This document shows positions 23,000-36,302 of a stretch of DNA of 64,000 nucleotides, piece by piece. A program made the position numbers and the translations under genes. Position 1 is the first letter of the stretch. The number at the start of each line of letters is the position of its first letter. The notes beneath the pieces are model-generated. The model had not been told where the DNA came from, did not search any database, and worked only from the letters and a program-made list of their open reading frames with translations. The stretch comes from Amoebidium appalachense (taxonomy: Eukaryota > Ichthyosporea), in assembly GCA_963693365.1 (NCBI GenBank), contig CAVNZM010000001.1, positions 1,426,001 through 1,490,000 on the forward strand, given 5' to 3'.

Positions 23000-23329
23000 A
23001 CTATATAAATACCGACTGCAGTCCAGGCTCATCGAGGTTGTGTCCCCTGTCCCTCATCCATCTCTCTCTCTCTCCCCCCCCCCCTCCCCCCCCCCCCTCC
23101 CCCCCCCCCTTTTCCTTGTCGGAGTCCCCCTTACGTGCATAATCATGCGCTAGGACGGACACATGCCCAGGAGCACATCAACATCATGGCACACGCATGC
23201 ACACATGACACCTCCACGTAGCACACACAGACACATGCACGACCCCTCACTCATATCATGCTCACACTGGAGAACTCTACATCTATACGGAGATTAATTA
23301 TCTATGTTCAATATCTAAGATTATCACAA
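23000..23329. other. Intergenic, C-rich then CA-rich
   Basis: C runs at about 23074-23110. No gene recognised. Confidence 0.5.
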
Positions 23330-24742
<1,413 letters not shown>

Positions 24743-25934
24743 TCCCGACACCCAAATGCGAGGCCCAGCGTGTAGTATTATTGGCACTGCGAGAAGCAAC
24801 AGCAGCACAAGGAGTAGCGTAAGTGTTTCTAGTGGTGTTGTGATACAGATAGTCAGCCCATCGAAGAGGAAGCACGTAATAGTGAAAGTGTGTAATGCTA
24901 ACGCAGCAAGGCTGCATATGATTGTCCCTGCCATTGTACACGCATGTGCATTTACACTAAAAGGCTGGATTGTGAACGCATATTACATGTGTGCGTGTGT
25001 CGTACACGGTTACGGTAGTGTAAAAGCTATGTTGTACTAGTGGCATACACGCATGCACATATATAACGCTGGCCCCGGTACACGTACTGGTGCTCAGCCC
25101 ATGGCCGAAGTTGTTTGTTTACATAGCTGGATCTGGACTTTCATCTACACGAGCACACGACCCAGCTTATTGGAGAAGAGGAACACGCTTGCCAGCCTTA
25201 TCTTACCATGTATGGCTATTGCAAAAGGGGTAAAAAGAAGGAGAGCCAACAGACAAAGGCTTAGAAAAGGGTAAAGCATATTTTCACATAAACGTTAATG
25301 CCTGGCCGGACGGTTGGAGGCGAGCGCGAGGTCGAGACTGCGTCGTCGGAGGCTGATCGGAACACGCCGGGCTTCTAGGGCAGAGCTGCGTGTAGGTTGT
25401 CGACTGAAAGCAGCATATTTCTCCAATACAGCTGCCTAAAAATTTATTATTACATTAATAATACTGCAATTTCTGACTGCACAAGCAGGATATTGTATAT
25501 ACGTACATGTACTGTACATGTACGTCGTACAAGATCTTGACTTGAACTTAAAGATACACTGTTCAGCTTTACAATTGCCAAGTTTAAAGCAGACTGAATA
25601 ACAGTCCTAAAAAACTATATATTGCAAAAATAAAGTAATTAAATTTGCTCTGCAAACAATACAAACCTTTGGTTAATACATTTATTTTTCGAACATGTGG
25701 TGCGAAAGATGGCCTTTTATCAGGTGACTATAACATTCCTAAATCAATGCTTTTTTTGCCCCCGCTTTATTGATCACGATATCATTAGATAATGGGCTGA
25801 TCCCGCGGCACCGGCTAACTAGGTCTAAATCACTTTTCATTACCCTCCTCCAAAAAACGGCTTGATCGGATTGACCAATGTGGCAGACAGTCCCGTAGCC
25901 GCTTGCGCGTTTCAACACATATGGCCAGGCCATA

Positions 25935-25977
<43 letters not shown>

Positions 25978-26188
25978 CACACACACACACACACACACAC
26001 ACAATCACACACACACACGCCTTCCCAATACAGGCAAAAGAACGGTTGGGAGGAAGGGGGGGGGGGGGGGGGGGGGGGGGTATATGCATTAGAGGGTGGC
26101 AACGACATCTGCGAGTGCGCACGTGAATGACCTGAGTCACCTGACTCTCGTCCATACTTCTTTCATGGTTGAGGGTACATTATCCTAA
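24743..26188. other. Intergenic, with two palindromes and C/G runs
   Basis: A possible exon end with donor GTAAGT lies at 24820, but I cannot extend it. A 25-bp palindrome occurs at 25501-25525, and a 19-bp palindrome at 25918-25936 next to a 39-base C run (25937-25975), (CA)n, and a G run at about 26057-26080. No supported gene. Confidence 0.5.
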
Positions 26189-27058
26189 TTCCGGAAATAT
26201 TCAAAAAACACCATTGATTCACTCACAGCCCAGCTAAACATTAGTGGATCGCAAAACCCCAAAACTCATGAGCAAACATCTCGCGACGGAGACATTTCCA
26301 CCCCAACACAAAACAACACAGGACCGGAAGCACAGCTCCCGGCAGAGTTCCTAGAATATGCGAACTCTCGTAAAACACCCGAGCTCCGCCAAATTGCCAA
26401 GGAAACATATGCCAGCATTCTTGCAGGCAACGAGTACCGCCGCAACTCCCCTCCCAAACCGCCGGCTAAGGGGAACACCCAAGCAAACGGTAACATCAAC
26501 ATCCCACCCAAATACGAGAGGGTGTATTTCAAAGTCAAGCACGGCAGACGCCCACACAGGGCCATGTGGTCCATCTTCAAGGCTCTCGGCTTCCGGTGCT
26601 CTCGCATCCTTTGTCTGTCCTTCATTGGATACGATGTGCTGGAAGTAGCAGTACGGGGCGACTATAACCGTGCGTTCATCCGTGACGCGACAAAGGGGTG
26701 TGGAAGCTTCTTCACCCACCTCCCAAGCTACGACCCATGCGCGCCGGAAAACATTCAGAAAGCAGACAAAGAACGTAAAGTGTCTGCTAAGAATGCGTGC
26801 GCCACACGTTGTCGTGTACGCATCAGCAAGGCAAAAGAGTTCCTCGCAAAGTTGGAAAACGATGCTACGAGCGTGATAGACACGGACACGAAGGAACCAA
26901 TGTTTTCTGGTGAGAAACTGCTCGAGCGCAAACGCCGATGCGAGATGGAAATCGAGCTCTTCTGCGAACTGTTCGCACTGGCGGAAGGTCGTGCATACGA
27001 CCCCGTAAGCGACAAGTGGGAACCAACCCCACAGGTGTCGGACCAAACCGATGCCTAA
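26189..27058 (+). CDS. LINE ORF1 protein, start not found
   Basis: Open from 26189 (after a TAA) to the stop at 27056-27058, about 289 codons. There is no ATG before codon 125, so it is 5'-truncated, spliced or started unusually. The N-terminal part is Asn/Thr/Pro-rich. The middle segment (YERVYFKVKHGRRPHRAMW, then FKALGFRCSRILCLSFIGYDVLEV) looks like a folded beta-alpha domain, possibly RRM-like. The C-terminal half is charged and helical (KAKEFLAKLENDATS, KLLERKRRCEMEIELF). ORF1 proteins of LINEs bind element RNA. The assignment rests on position directly before ORF2. Confidence 0.6.
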   Translation, partial: FRKYSKNTIDSLTAQLNISGSQNPKTHEQTSRDGDISTPTQNNTGPEAQLPAEFLEYANSRKTPELRQIAKETYASILAGNEYRRNSPPKPPAKGNTQANGNINIPPKYERVYFKVKHGRRPHRAMWSIFKALGFRCSRILCLSFIGYDVLEVAVRGDYNRAFIRDATKGCGSFFTHLPSYDPCAPENIQKADKERKVSAKNACATRCRVRISKAKEFLAKLENDATSVIDTDTKEPMFSGEKLLERKRRCEMEIELFCELFALAEGRAYDPVSDKWEPTPQVSDQTDA

Positions 27059-30000
27059 TTTATCCTTCTTCTTCTGGAATGCTCGGACACTGGGCCCCCA
27101 AAAGGGCCTCCCCCCCGGGACACTCGACGATAAAATCAGCTACATACAACAACAGACAAACAACCACACGTTTACAGTGATTTGCGAAACACAGTTTAAA
27201 AACCACAACAAATTCAACTCTACATTGGTCGACACATCCACACACCCCGGTTACGCGAAAAACCGCGGCATTATTGTACTTGCCGCACCACACGTGAGAG
27301 TGAAGTGCAAACCGGTAGCAAAAACGGAATTCTCGGTTTCTATAGAGTTTCTTTCTAATGTTTTTACTTTTGTATATTACCCACCATCTATGTCGGTTGT
27401 CGAATTGACTCACGAGTTGTCACAGTTACCAATGTCCACTGTTATTTTAGGTGATTTTAACACGCGACTCCACCACACAGACACACTGCAAGTGAGTGTC
27501 GGGTACCCATCTAAGCCCCCGGAGCGTGCTATCCCTTTAGCAAGGTATGTCCAAAGTCACACTTTGCGGTTCCCTCAAATATCCCATGCCCACAACACCG
27601 ACTGGGGAGTGGCCTTTTGGCCATCAACCATGTCAAAACTCTCTCTCCCTCCTAACCTCTCTAGGTCATCTGACCACTCTCCTATCCTTTTCCTACCTAA
27701 GATCTCCCTTGATCTGCTCCCCCCTCCTCCTCCCACCTTTCGCCTCCGTCTATCCCAGCTTAAGTCACAGTGGGGTAGAGTTGATGTATGTGTATGCTAT
27801 GCTACGAAACACCCTATATATATGCGCCTATTAGAATCTGCACAAGCCAGGCCAGATTCACATCTCGTACTAGATACATGCACTAACTTTATTGTTGATG
27901 ATTTGATAGATCTCGGTGATTATGCTGGCGGTGGTAGGAAGGAATATCCCGATGCTCTCTTGTTACCAAACACCACTCCCGCTAGACTAGGTGAACCCCT
28001 GTCTCAAAAGGAAAGCTTGCGCCGGCTTGCTAGTATGAATCGATTTGGCCCCCCTGCTCGTATTATTGGTGATACCCCTCATAGACTCTGATAAGTATTT
28101 CTCGGAACTGTTTAAAGATAGGACCCCCGCTCAGAAACCTATTGTGTGGCCTGTAGACCCATCTATCCCCATAGAATCGATCCTCCCCTTTTTCAGCCCC
28201 GATGCCATATGGTCTGTGATATCTAGTTATAGCTCTAGTAAGTCTTGTGGACCTGATGGACTCCCTGCTGGGTTTCTTAAAATCCTTGTTCCCTCCTACC
28301 CACAAAAGGAAAGTGATCGTGCTATTAAACCTGATCTTACTATCATGTTAAGCTCTCTCTTTTCTTGGTGTGTTAAATGTGGACATGTCCCGTCATCTTG
28401 GTTAGATACCTTAGTGATCCCCATAGTTAAGAAGGACTCTGAGGGCCCCATATCATCCTTTCGCCCCATTACACTAACCCAGGTTGTTCGTAGATTCTTT
28501 GAAGCTTGCTTACTTAGGTTATTTGCACACCACCCTAGGTTTCAATCTATTCTTCACATACACCCATGCCAATCCGCTTTTCGTAAAAACAATTCATGTT
28601 ATGTTCAAATAATGGCACTGCACGATTCTATGCAAGTTGGTGCACAATATGTTGGCTTTATTGATTGGAAAACTGCTTACGATTCTGTCTCCCCTGGTCT
28701 CCTATGGGAAAAGCTTGCTGCACGGGGTGTACCACACTGCATTGGTGTTCTGTTAGAAGCACTCTTGTCTCAAACCTATGGTAGAGCTGTGGTTAATGGG
28801 CATCTTTCATATGGTTTTGCTCGTACTAGAGGTCTCTTGCAGGGTTCATTGCTTAGCCCCTTTTTGTTTAACCTATTTATAGATGATTTGGCTGTCAAGA
28901 TTTACGCCGAAAACGATGACCCTATTAATAACTTTCCGCCTGCACTTCTCTATGCTGATGATCTGTCCCTCCTTGCCCGTACCCCTAGACGCCTGCAAAG
29001 ATTGTTCGATGTAGTGTCAGAGTGGTGCAAGGCAAACCTTATGATCCTTAACATAGACAGATGTGGTGTTCTTGTACCTGATATAGCTAACAATTTACAC
29101 ACATTTACATTATCATCTAAACCTGTACCTATAGTTCCAGAATACAAATATCTTGGTGTTCCGGTTGATTCTGTTGGTGTTATGTTTCCCCATATGGTCG
29201 AAAAGAGGGTAGAGTTGGCTCGTAAGCGGTTAGCTTTCTTCTCGGCTAATATTTTTAAAGACACACCCCTCCATCCTTCTATTAGACTTACATTTATTCG
29301 CACTTTTGTCTTCCCGGCATGTGAATATGGTTTACCCCTTCTCGCCGCTTGGATCAAGAAAGAGAGAACTAGAGCGCTTAAACCCTTGGCAAATTTCCTT
29401 GAAGCAGAAGTTGCCTCCTTTCCATCTAACAACTGTTGTAAACCTGGGCCTGTAACGCTCTCGATATATGGTCTGGTCCCAATAGCTGCTAGAGTATCCT
29501 ATCTCGCGCTGAAATTCAATAAGCACATAAGCCGCTTAAAGAAGTATTTGCCCTCCCACCCTCTCTTCTCTATCCGACCTGTCCCCTCCTCACCTCCCCC
29601 CTCTTTCCTCCCCTCTCTCTCCCCTTCTCCCCTGGGCACAAATACAAATAAACCCCGCAATAGTGTGTGTGTGACTTTGGACTGCCACTTACTTATTAAA
29701 CATGTACACAATCACAAGATAATCACGCAATATAACAAATGGAAAAAGATACCACACGACACTAGACCCGATGAAAGCATACACCTTGAAAAACTAAGCC
29801 TTATGTCTCGTTTTATATATACTGACCGCCTCAACCATATTGCCAAATATGGCACTCGCAAGTGTATAACACCTAAATCCATATTACCTTCCTGTAGAAC
29901 TGGTCTTTCTCTAGCTGATGGTATTATTGATCAATTACCACGCTTTTACTGTACACGTGCTATACAGTGGAGATCTAATAAGTATAAGGTGGCATCATTT

Positions 30001-30233
30001 GCATGCCCAAACAACACACACACACACCAGTTTAACCGGTCATGTATCGCCAAATGTAGTTTGATAGACCACATAATACCGCAACACACACACGTCACAT
30101 TCACAACAGACACCCAGAAAGATAGCCTACCTGTAAATTACAACATCCTTGATTTTATACTAAACACGCGTAACTACGACCTGTTTATTAGATGTATTGA
30201 TTGGCTTGAGAAACACATCACTACAAAATTATA
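27051..30233 (+). pseudogene. LINE ORF2: endonuclease, reverse transcriptase, C-terminal domain; one frameshift
   Basis: The first frame (27051-28091) carries an APE-type endonuclease: WNARTL (N), CETQF (E), LGDFNTRL (D, N) and RSSDHSPI (SDH). A frame change between about 28045 and 28091 leads into the second frame, which ends at about 30233. That frame contains the RT: GPDGLPAGF, then VGFIDWKTAYDSVSPGLLW, GLLQGSLLSPFLFN and the catalytic LLYADDLSLL. It is followed by a thumb-like region and a C-terminal extension without an RNase H motif that I can see. The combined length (about 1060 residues) is normal for a LINE. Only one frame change separates it from an intact protein, so it is young or carries one sequencing error. 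Clade not assigned. Confidence 0.8.
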
Positions 30234-30248
30234 GCGCACACACACACA

Positions 30249-30303
<55 letters not shown>

Positions 30304-30402
30304 CCAGCTGATACCGAGTGTCCCGAGGGAAGCCCCTTTAAAAAAAAAAAAAAAAATTAAAATTAAAAAAAATTAAAAAAAAATTTAAAAAAAAAAAAAA
30401 AC
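30234..30402 (+). repeat. 3' end of LINE: (CA)n followed by A-rich tail
   Basis: (CA)n with one interruption at 30238-30302, then 36 bases, then A-rich with scattered T at 30339-30402. It marks the 3' end of the insertion. Confidence 0.7.
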
Positions 30403-31728
30403 GGGGAACCCCAACTAATTGATTTCTCCTTGTAGTCTTTATGGTGTCTCGTAGAGAAAGTAAACCCTGATATATAGTCACCACCCGACATCTATGTACG
30501 TGATCATGATATACCGCTGAGGGGATATTCCGAGCAAAACCCCCCCCATACCTGAGACTGGTTCTCTTTGCCTCGAGTAAACAGCGTAAACCCCTACCGA
30601 ATTTCCGACCTCTAAAATCCAATACGATGCACCAGGGGTTGTGCGGGTTCGGAACTTCGGCTGCGCTACCCGTGTTACCCAAAACGCAATCGTATATTGT
30701 CGGAATTTGTTTTTATTATTATTATGACTTTATTGATGTGCTCATCAAAAGAGAAGCATGCGACAATTGTAAATCGTATTGGCGGGGTTCCCCTCATTTA
30801 CGAGCTCATAGAGACCCCCTACATTACCAATATTAATAAACAATGTCTGACAATTTTACACTTCGTTAGACATTTCACGCCCCGACAGGCAAAACAGGGC
30901 TCCAAATTCTTTTCCGGAGTGCAAAGATAGCCATCTGATTACTTTTTACCTAGAAAAACACCAATTGTCGTGTGAAAGCACATTAATTTACACTATTGGG
31001 GCATATTTGACTGCTACGATAAACCAATATAGCACCTCCCAGCGTTACTCGTATTGAACCCCTGGACTTAATCATTAATACGACGAATTTGGGTCGTAAA
31101 TTACGTAATACAACCCCTGAGATGCACGGCCCTTTGATTGGATGTCGGGCCGCAACCAATCACTATTTAGTAGCGTTCTGCGCAAACCCGTTGGATAGCA
31201 TATATGGCCGATCTACATACGCCAATCAAAATCGTCCCATATGATTTATGATGGCGATGGCGGAATCCGGGAAACTCCTCAACAACGGCTATCTCCGCAT
31301 GTCTTGTGACGCGTCAAGACGTCTTTGTGGGTGAAAGTACTGTTGACCTTGTTGCAACTGCCGGCACCTCAACACAACACCACATGCATGTCACTGATAA
31401 ACAGCTTGGCCGCTTTTCTGAGAATCATCGGCATTTTCGGGTCGTTTGCAGCCCCTGACGTGTTCAAACCCTTTCAGCCAATCTACAGGGCTCCCTCCGC
31501 CCTCTCATTTCATGATGCATCCGGGCCCCCTTTTTGGGCCAAAGGTGTATCAATACGCGAAGTGTATGATAATTAATTCACTTCCCGATCGCGACAAATT
31601 AATTAATAAGTCACCGTAACAGTACAGTTTTTATAGAATAATAACAAATAAGAATATGGTGTTGCCAGTATGTATAAATACATGGGTATAGGAGATCTAT
31701 GTCACGGTGTTCACAGTTTAGTTGACCA
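30403..31728. other. Intergenic
   Basis: No recognisable gene. One open frame of 83 codons (31325-31576, plus) has no known motif. Runs such as TAATTAATT and several direct 8-10-base repeats occur, but nothing supports a feature. Confidence 0.5.
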
Positions 31729-31869
31729 ATGGTTCGGGGACAAGACCCAGGAGTTGTAGGGCTCGAGCACTTTTTAACAGTATTTGGTCAAAATCCGGGA
31801 GTTTTCGCATCTTTCATGGTCCTTTTGACCATCGGAGTGGGCTTTTTGATCGTATCAGTGGGGAGTTGA
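31729..31869 (+). CDS. Small ORF, 46 residues, one membrane segment
   Basis: Starts MVRGQDPGVVGLEHFLTVFG and ends in a hydrophobic segment (FASFMVLLTIGVGFLIVSVG) before TGA. A short repeated idea (DPGVV and NPGVF) is visible. It lies about 130 bases upstream of the sugar-transferase ORF on the same strand, so it could be a separate small membrane protein, an upstream ORF, or chance. Not recognised. Confidence 0.3.
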   Translation: MVRGQDPGVVGLEHFLTVFGQNPGVFASFMVLLTIGVGFLIVSVGS

Positions 31870-31995
31870 CTTGCTATGCCTAAAATATTAGCTAACCCTG
31901 TGCAGGTGAACGCGACCGTCTTAAAGGGGGGGAGGGATAAATAAAGGAGCCATTCCTGTTTGAACCACCGTGTAAATGATTATCTTGTGTCAGGC

Positions 31996-33111
31996 ATGTT
32001 TGCGTTCGGGCAGCAACACAAATTAGACGACCTGGCGCACGGCAATATTATACAAGGATGCTTCCGCATGCGCGCCGTCTGCACAGTCGTTTCAACATGT
32101 GTTTTCTATGCGGTCTATGTGTTCCTCTGTTGGGCCAGTGCCACCAGTAATGATATTGGTAAGCTGCAGCCGGCAGTCTGGTTTGGCATTCAATCCACCG
32201 TTCCAAAGGTCGTCACCGAGCAATCTGCCTCTGTTGCACCCTCTGCTCGCCTTGTCCCACATTTCCCTTTGCGTTTGCCGATGAAACAATTAATCTCCAA
32301 GGCTGCCACTGCAGCCAAAAAGGATGGCTCAATAGAGGGCCCGTGGGTACCAAAACCTTTGCCTCCATTGCCGATTTGGATACAGCCGGCTAAGAATTCG
32401 TCCATTGTGCCGCGCAACGTGTTTGTTGCGTGGTTCGGTGCAGGCATGGTGGGCCCTAGGTATGAGGCATATAAGTCAATTCTAGCTCGGCTGGGAGTTA
32501 ACGTAACAGTGGTCAACGAGATGAACCTGTCGCAGTTTAGTCTTCGGGAGAATCCCATGCATCCGGCTGTTTTCGGGAACTACCTCGCCCGGAACCACGT
32601 GGTTGACTATGTGCGGGCTTACCTGCTGCACCACTACGGCGGTGGCTTTCATGACATAAAGCCTGCATCCAAAAGCTGGAAGCCACATTTTGATGCTTTT
32701 AACGACCCAGGAGTGTGGATGGTTGGCAGCAAGCCAAGGGGGCGGTTTGAGGTCGAGTGTGATGACACTTATGCCCGGGCGGTGAATGAAACGGGCAGGT
32801 GCTGGGAAGTGATGGCTGCTTGGCCGAACCTGCTAAGTCCCGGGGCGTACATTATGCGACCACGTACCCACCTCACGGAAAAGTGGCTAACATTGGTGCA
32901 CAACCGCCTGCAGTCGAAGATAGATGACGTAATCGCACATCCGGCCCTCCGTCGCAGGTGCTGCCGGCAGTCGGAGTCCCCAGGCTATCCTTTTTCATGG
33001 AATGAGCTACATTCAGCTTTATTATATCCCCTTCAATATCAGTATTTCGCACACATCAGGCAGGGCTTGCCGCGGTATCTTCCGTCTCCCTTTTTAGGAG
33101 AGATAGAATAG
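31996..33111 (+). CDS. Type II membrane sugar transferase (GT32/capsular-polysaccharide-synthesis-like)
   Basis: 371 residues in one exon. I use the first ATG of the frame; the ATG at 32068 (MRAVCTVV) is an alternative that puts the membrane segment closer to the start. A hydrophobic stretch at about residues 28-45 acts as signal anchor, a Ser/Pro stem follows, then the catalytic domain. The key segment is VVDYVRAYLLHHYGGGFHDI (about 202-221): the D..R..YL..YGG..xD pattern with a D-x-D-like end that binds the nucleotide sugar through a metal ion in GT-A enzymes with a sugar-binding DXD region. NVFVAWFGAGMVGPRYEAYK matches the family's N-terminal part. It probably works in the Golgi lumen on glycans; donor and acceptor cannot be told. 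There are no frameshifts, in contrast to its surroundings. Confidence 0.75.
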   Translation: MFAFGQQHKLDDLAHGNIIQGCFRMRAVCTVVSTCVFYAVYVFLCWASATSNDIGKLQPAVWFGIQSTVPKVVTEQSASVAPSARLVPHFPLRLPMKQLISKAATAAKKDGSIEGPWVPKPLPPLPIWIQPAKNSSIVPRNVFVAWFGAGMVGPRYEAYKSILARLGVNVTVVNEMNLSQFSLRENPMHPAVFGNYLARNHVVDYVRAYLLHHYGGGFHDIKPASKSWKPHFDAFNDPGVWMVGSKPRGRFEVECDDTYARAVNETGRCWEVMAAWPNLLSPGAYIMRPRTHLTEKWLTLVHNRLQSKIDDVIAHPALRRRCCRQSESPGYPFSWNELHSALLYPLQYQYFAHIRQGLPRYLPSPFLGEIE

Positions 33112-34932
33112 TGGCTCGTAATATTATTAAACATTTGATCAAGAAACTCTAATTATACTCTGAGCAGGAATGCACATACAGCCCTTATACCTCAATATAC
33201 ATGAAAACAATTCCTTTATATTTTCTGTACTGCTTTTTACATTTGGTTGAACGCTTAACGAATATATGTCCAAAAATAAATTTCCTTACATACCATATAT
33301 GGTATAATATAAGACTATTGGTCCGTTATGTCCACACCAATCAAATTGAGTGCGGGGATGAACCATGCATGTGCATAACGGCAGATCGTAATCCCCCATA
33401 CTCCCTAACTCCCGATACTCAGTGGGGGCCGATAATCCTACATATGAAATTTGATCAATTACATAGTAAAATTTCAAAATGAACCCTTTGTCCTTAAGTC
33501 GGTTACTTTGTAGTTAACTTGAAACAAAATTGATCATTGATTTGTTACCACGTGCGGGCGATACCGAGGGAAATGGTTCGCCGTGCCACGCAACTGGGGC
33601 CCTACATGTTTGTCAGCCGCTCTGCTTCCGAAGAGGGTAGTGTTAGTCAAGTTCTTGTGTGTGTGTGATCTGTGTGTGGTGTGTGCGAGTGTGTGTGTCT
33701 CTGTGTATGTGCCTGTGTACTTGTGTGAGCGGGTGTATGTGTATCGGAGTGAGTGTGTGAGGGTTGCACTAGTTTAGGTCATGTGTATGTGCTTGCTTGG
33801 GGACGATGTCGGTATTGCCATGTTTTAGATGTGTCGTTGAAGTCACATACGTCTTCTGTGTGTTCATAGAAGCCGAAAACAGCTTCGAGCTTTCAATCCG
33901 CCACTGCGGCTTTGACCACTGTGTGGTCAAACTCTGCCCCTGTGGGCGTAATATAAGCAAACTATCAAGTAGGTACCACTGTTCCTCCCATTTCTTCTCC
34001 CACCCTCCACCTCCTCCTCATTTGTATCACACACCCATGCATACACACGCATACACACACGCACATCATACCTGCACACTTGCACACGAACATACACCCA
34101 TGTGCACTGTAGTGGCTCACTGTCCCGCACATGGCCCCATTGTGGTCATGGCTAGAGTACAGTCTTCTCTCGTTATAGTACCTACCCCCCCCCCCCCCTC
34201 TCTGGGTGCACCACAAGGGGGTGTTATATCGTGAAGGGAGCTCTAACGTCTGGTTTGATTTCCGATACTCTTCGAATTTTTTATTCTTACTGAGTACGAC
34301 CATATTTGTCAATAATTTAAATGGAAATGTTTTTGACTGAGCTAGTTTGGGCGCGAAGATCTACTCTTTCATTGTAAAGTCTATTCAATTCATCAAATCA
34401 TAGTATTTCTATCAAGATTCAGCTATGTCCACCCACTGTGTTCATGCTTGTGGACCCTCTTGATAAAGGGGAGGGCGTCATATCACATGGTTATCCACTA
34501 CAGGCTCACCTGATGGCGTTCCACTAGAACCAAGCTTTATGTGTAATAGCGTAGGGTGCGCTATACATATCGTGTGCTGTTTTCTATGGGAAGCAGACGG
34601 TGGCATCTGAAAGGGGGGTTCTACCGGGTGGGAAACTGCAGCCTCAGGGGGGCTATAGCGAGAGGAAACGGTACCCAATCATATACGTGGCCACTCTAAA
34701 GATTGGCTAGGCTGCGAAAGAGTCATGCTGCTTTCTCACATGTGATAACACAAAATCCACCCAACAGATAGTAATGAGATGGGTTGGTTAAAAAAAAACA
34801 TAACCACCTTCAAGATCAACAGGGTTCGTTCAGAATTACGATAATCTACCTAAGATAAGCAGTACTAGAATATTTGAAAAAAAAATACAAGACTATGGGG
34901 GTTAGGGAGTGTGCGGAAAAATAGGATGGTGG
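33112..34932. other. Intergenic
   Basis: GT-rich patch at 33650-33770 and CA-rich patch at 34030-34110. A possible exon at 33877-33970 (AENSFELSIRHCGFDHCVV..CPCGRN) preceded by TTCATAG and followed by GTAGGT is suggestive but unsupported by neighbours. Confidence 0.4.
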
Positions 34933-35022
34933 GGAGGGGGGGGGGAGGGGGGGGGGGGGGGGGGGGGGGGGAGGGGGGGGGGGGGGGATAGGGGGGAGGG
35001 AGGGAGGGAGGGAGGGAGGGCT
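34933..35022. repeat. G-rich low-complexity tract
   Basis: Long G runs broken by A, then a (GGGA)n stretch at 34996-35020. Confidence 0.9.
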
Positions 35023-35154
35023 CTGAATTCTCCAGGCTGTACAGAGCATAATAGTCTTAAAGTATGCACTTTTTGTGCGTGAATGTGATTGTGCGTATCT
35101 GTGTGTACATGTGGTTTTGTATACGTGGCAGGGGGTGTGTTTGCGGGTGCCGGG

Positions 35155-35628
<474 letters not shown>

Positions 35629-35712
35629 CTATGAAACCTACTCCGGGACGTGTGTTGCCTCTAGGGGGACATCCCCTTGGACGAAAGTGAACCTGCAATG
35701 GTTGTAAACCAC
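35629..35712 (-). repeat. B2 terminal repeat of DIRS-like element
   Basis: 84 bp, nearly identical to 36187-36270. Confidence 0.8.
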
Positions 35713-35855
35713 CGCAAGCCCCCAGTCATCAATTTATTGATCCGTGAGGTCCTTGTGCCCAAAAAAACGGGGGAAGTCTTCGCCCCGTGAAAAAACAGCA
35801 CGTATGTGGGGATCAATGGGGGTTGAGTGTAGGGTGTAGGTGGGTGGGTGAAAAA

Positions 35856-36186
35856 GAAAATATAGCTGTAAAGCTGTAGGTGCCAAACACAGAAGATGTG
35901 TTGTTGCTTGCTGATCTGCTAAAAACTGTCGTGCTTATATACCTAAGGCTACCGAACTGAGCCAATCAAAATCGATCTAGTGTTATGTGAAATCTGATCC
36001 TGAGCCAACCAAGCTCAGTCTAGTGATCTGTGGAATCTGATGTTTTGATCGGCTAATAGGTGCCCGTATGCGGGCAGCCGAACGCGACCTGCTAAAACAT
36101 GAAACGAAGCCTGTTGATATCGGACACCCATCCTACGTGTTTACCCAGAAAAATATTTATGTCAATAATTTCCACAAATAAAACCT
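35856..36186 (-). repeat. A2 repeat of DIRS-like element
   Basis: 331 bp, corresponding to A1 at 3518-3848. Confidence 0.8.
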
Positions 36187-36270
36187 CTATGAAAACTACT
36201 CCGGGACGTGTGTTGCCTCTAGGGGGACATCCCCTTGGACGAAAGTGAACCTGCAATGGTTGTAAACCAC
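36187..36270 (-). repeat. B1 repeat of DIRS-like element
   Basis: 84 bp directly adjoining A2. Confidence 0.8.
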
Positions 36271-36302
36271 GGCACGAGAGCAGTATGCTTGCTCCAAAGG
36301 TT

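Larger units (their letters stand above)
26189..30402 (+). mobile_element. LINE (APE-type non-LTR retrotransposon)
   Basis: ORF1 and ORF2 in tandem with an 8-base overlap, then a CA-rich 3' end and an A-rich tail (30339-30402). The endonuclease is of the apurinic/apyrimidinic type, and the RT has the YADD motif. The 5' boundary and any target duplication are not visible to me; the G/C-rich repeats just upstream hide it. Confidence 0.8.

Noticed and set aside
24760-25274. Possible exon (VVLLALREATAAQGVA with GTAAGT donor) and following frames
   Set aside because: No acceptor, no neighbouring exon that joins in frame, no homology recognised.
33201-33482. 93-codon frame downstream of the sugar transferase
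   Set aside because: AT-rich, no motif, starts in an untranslated-looking region.
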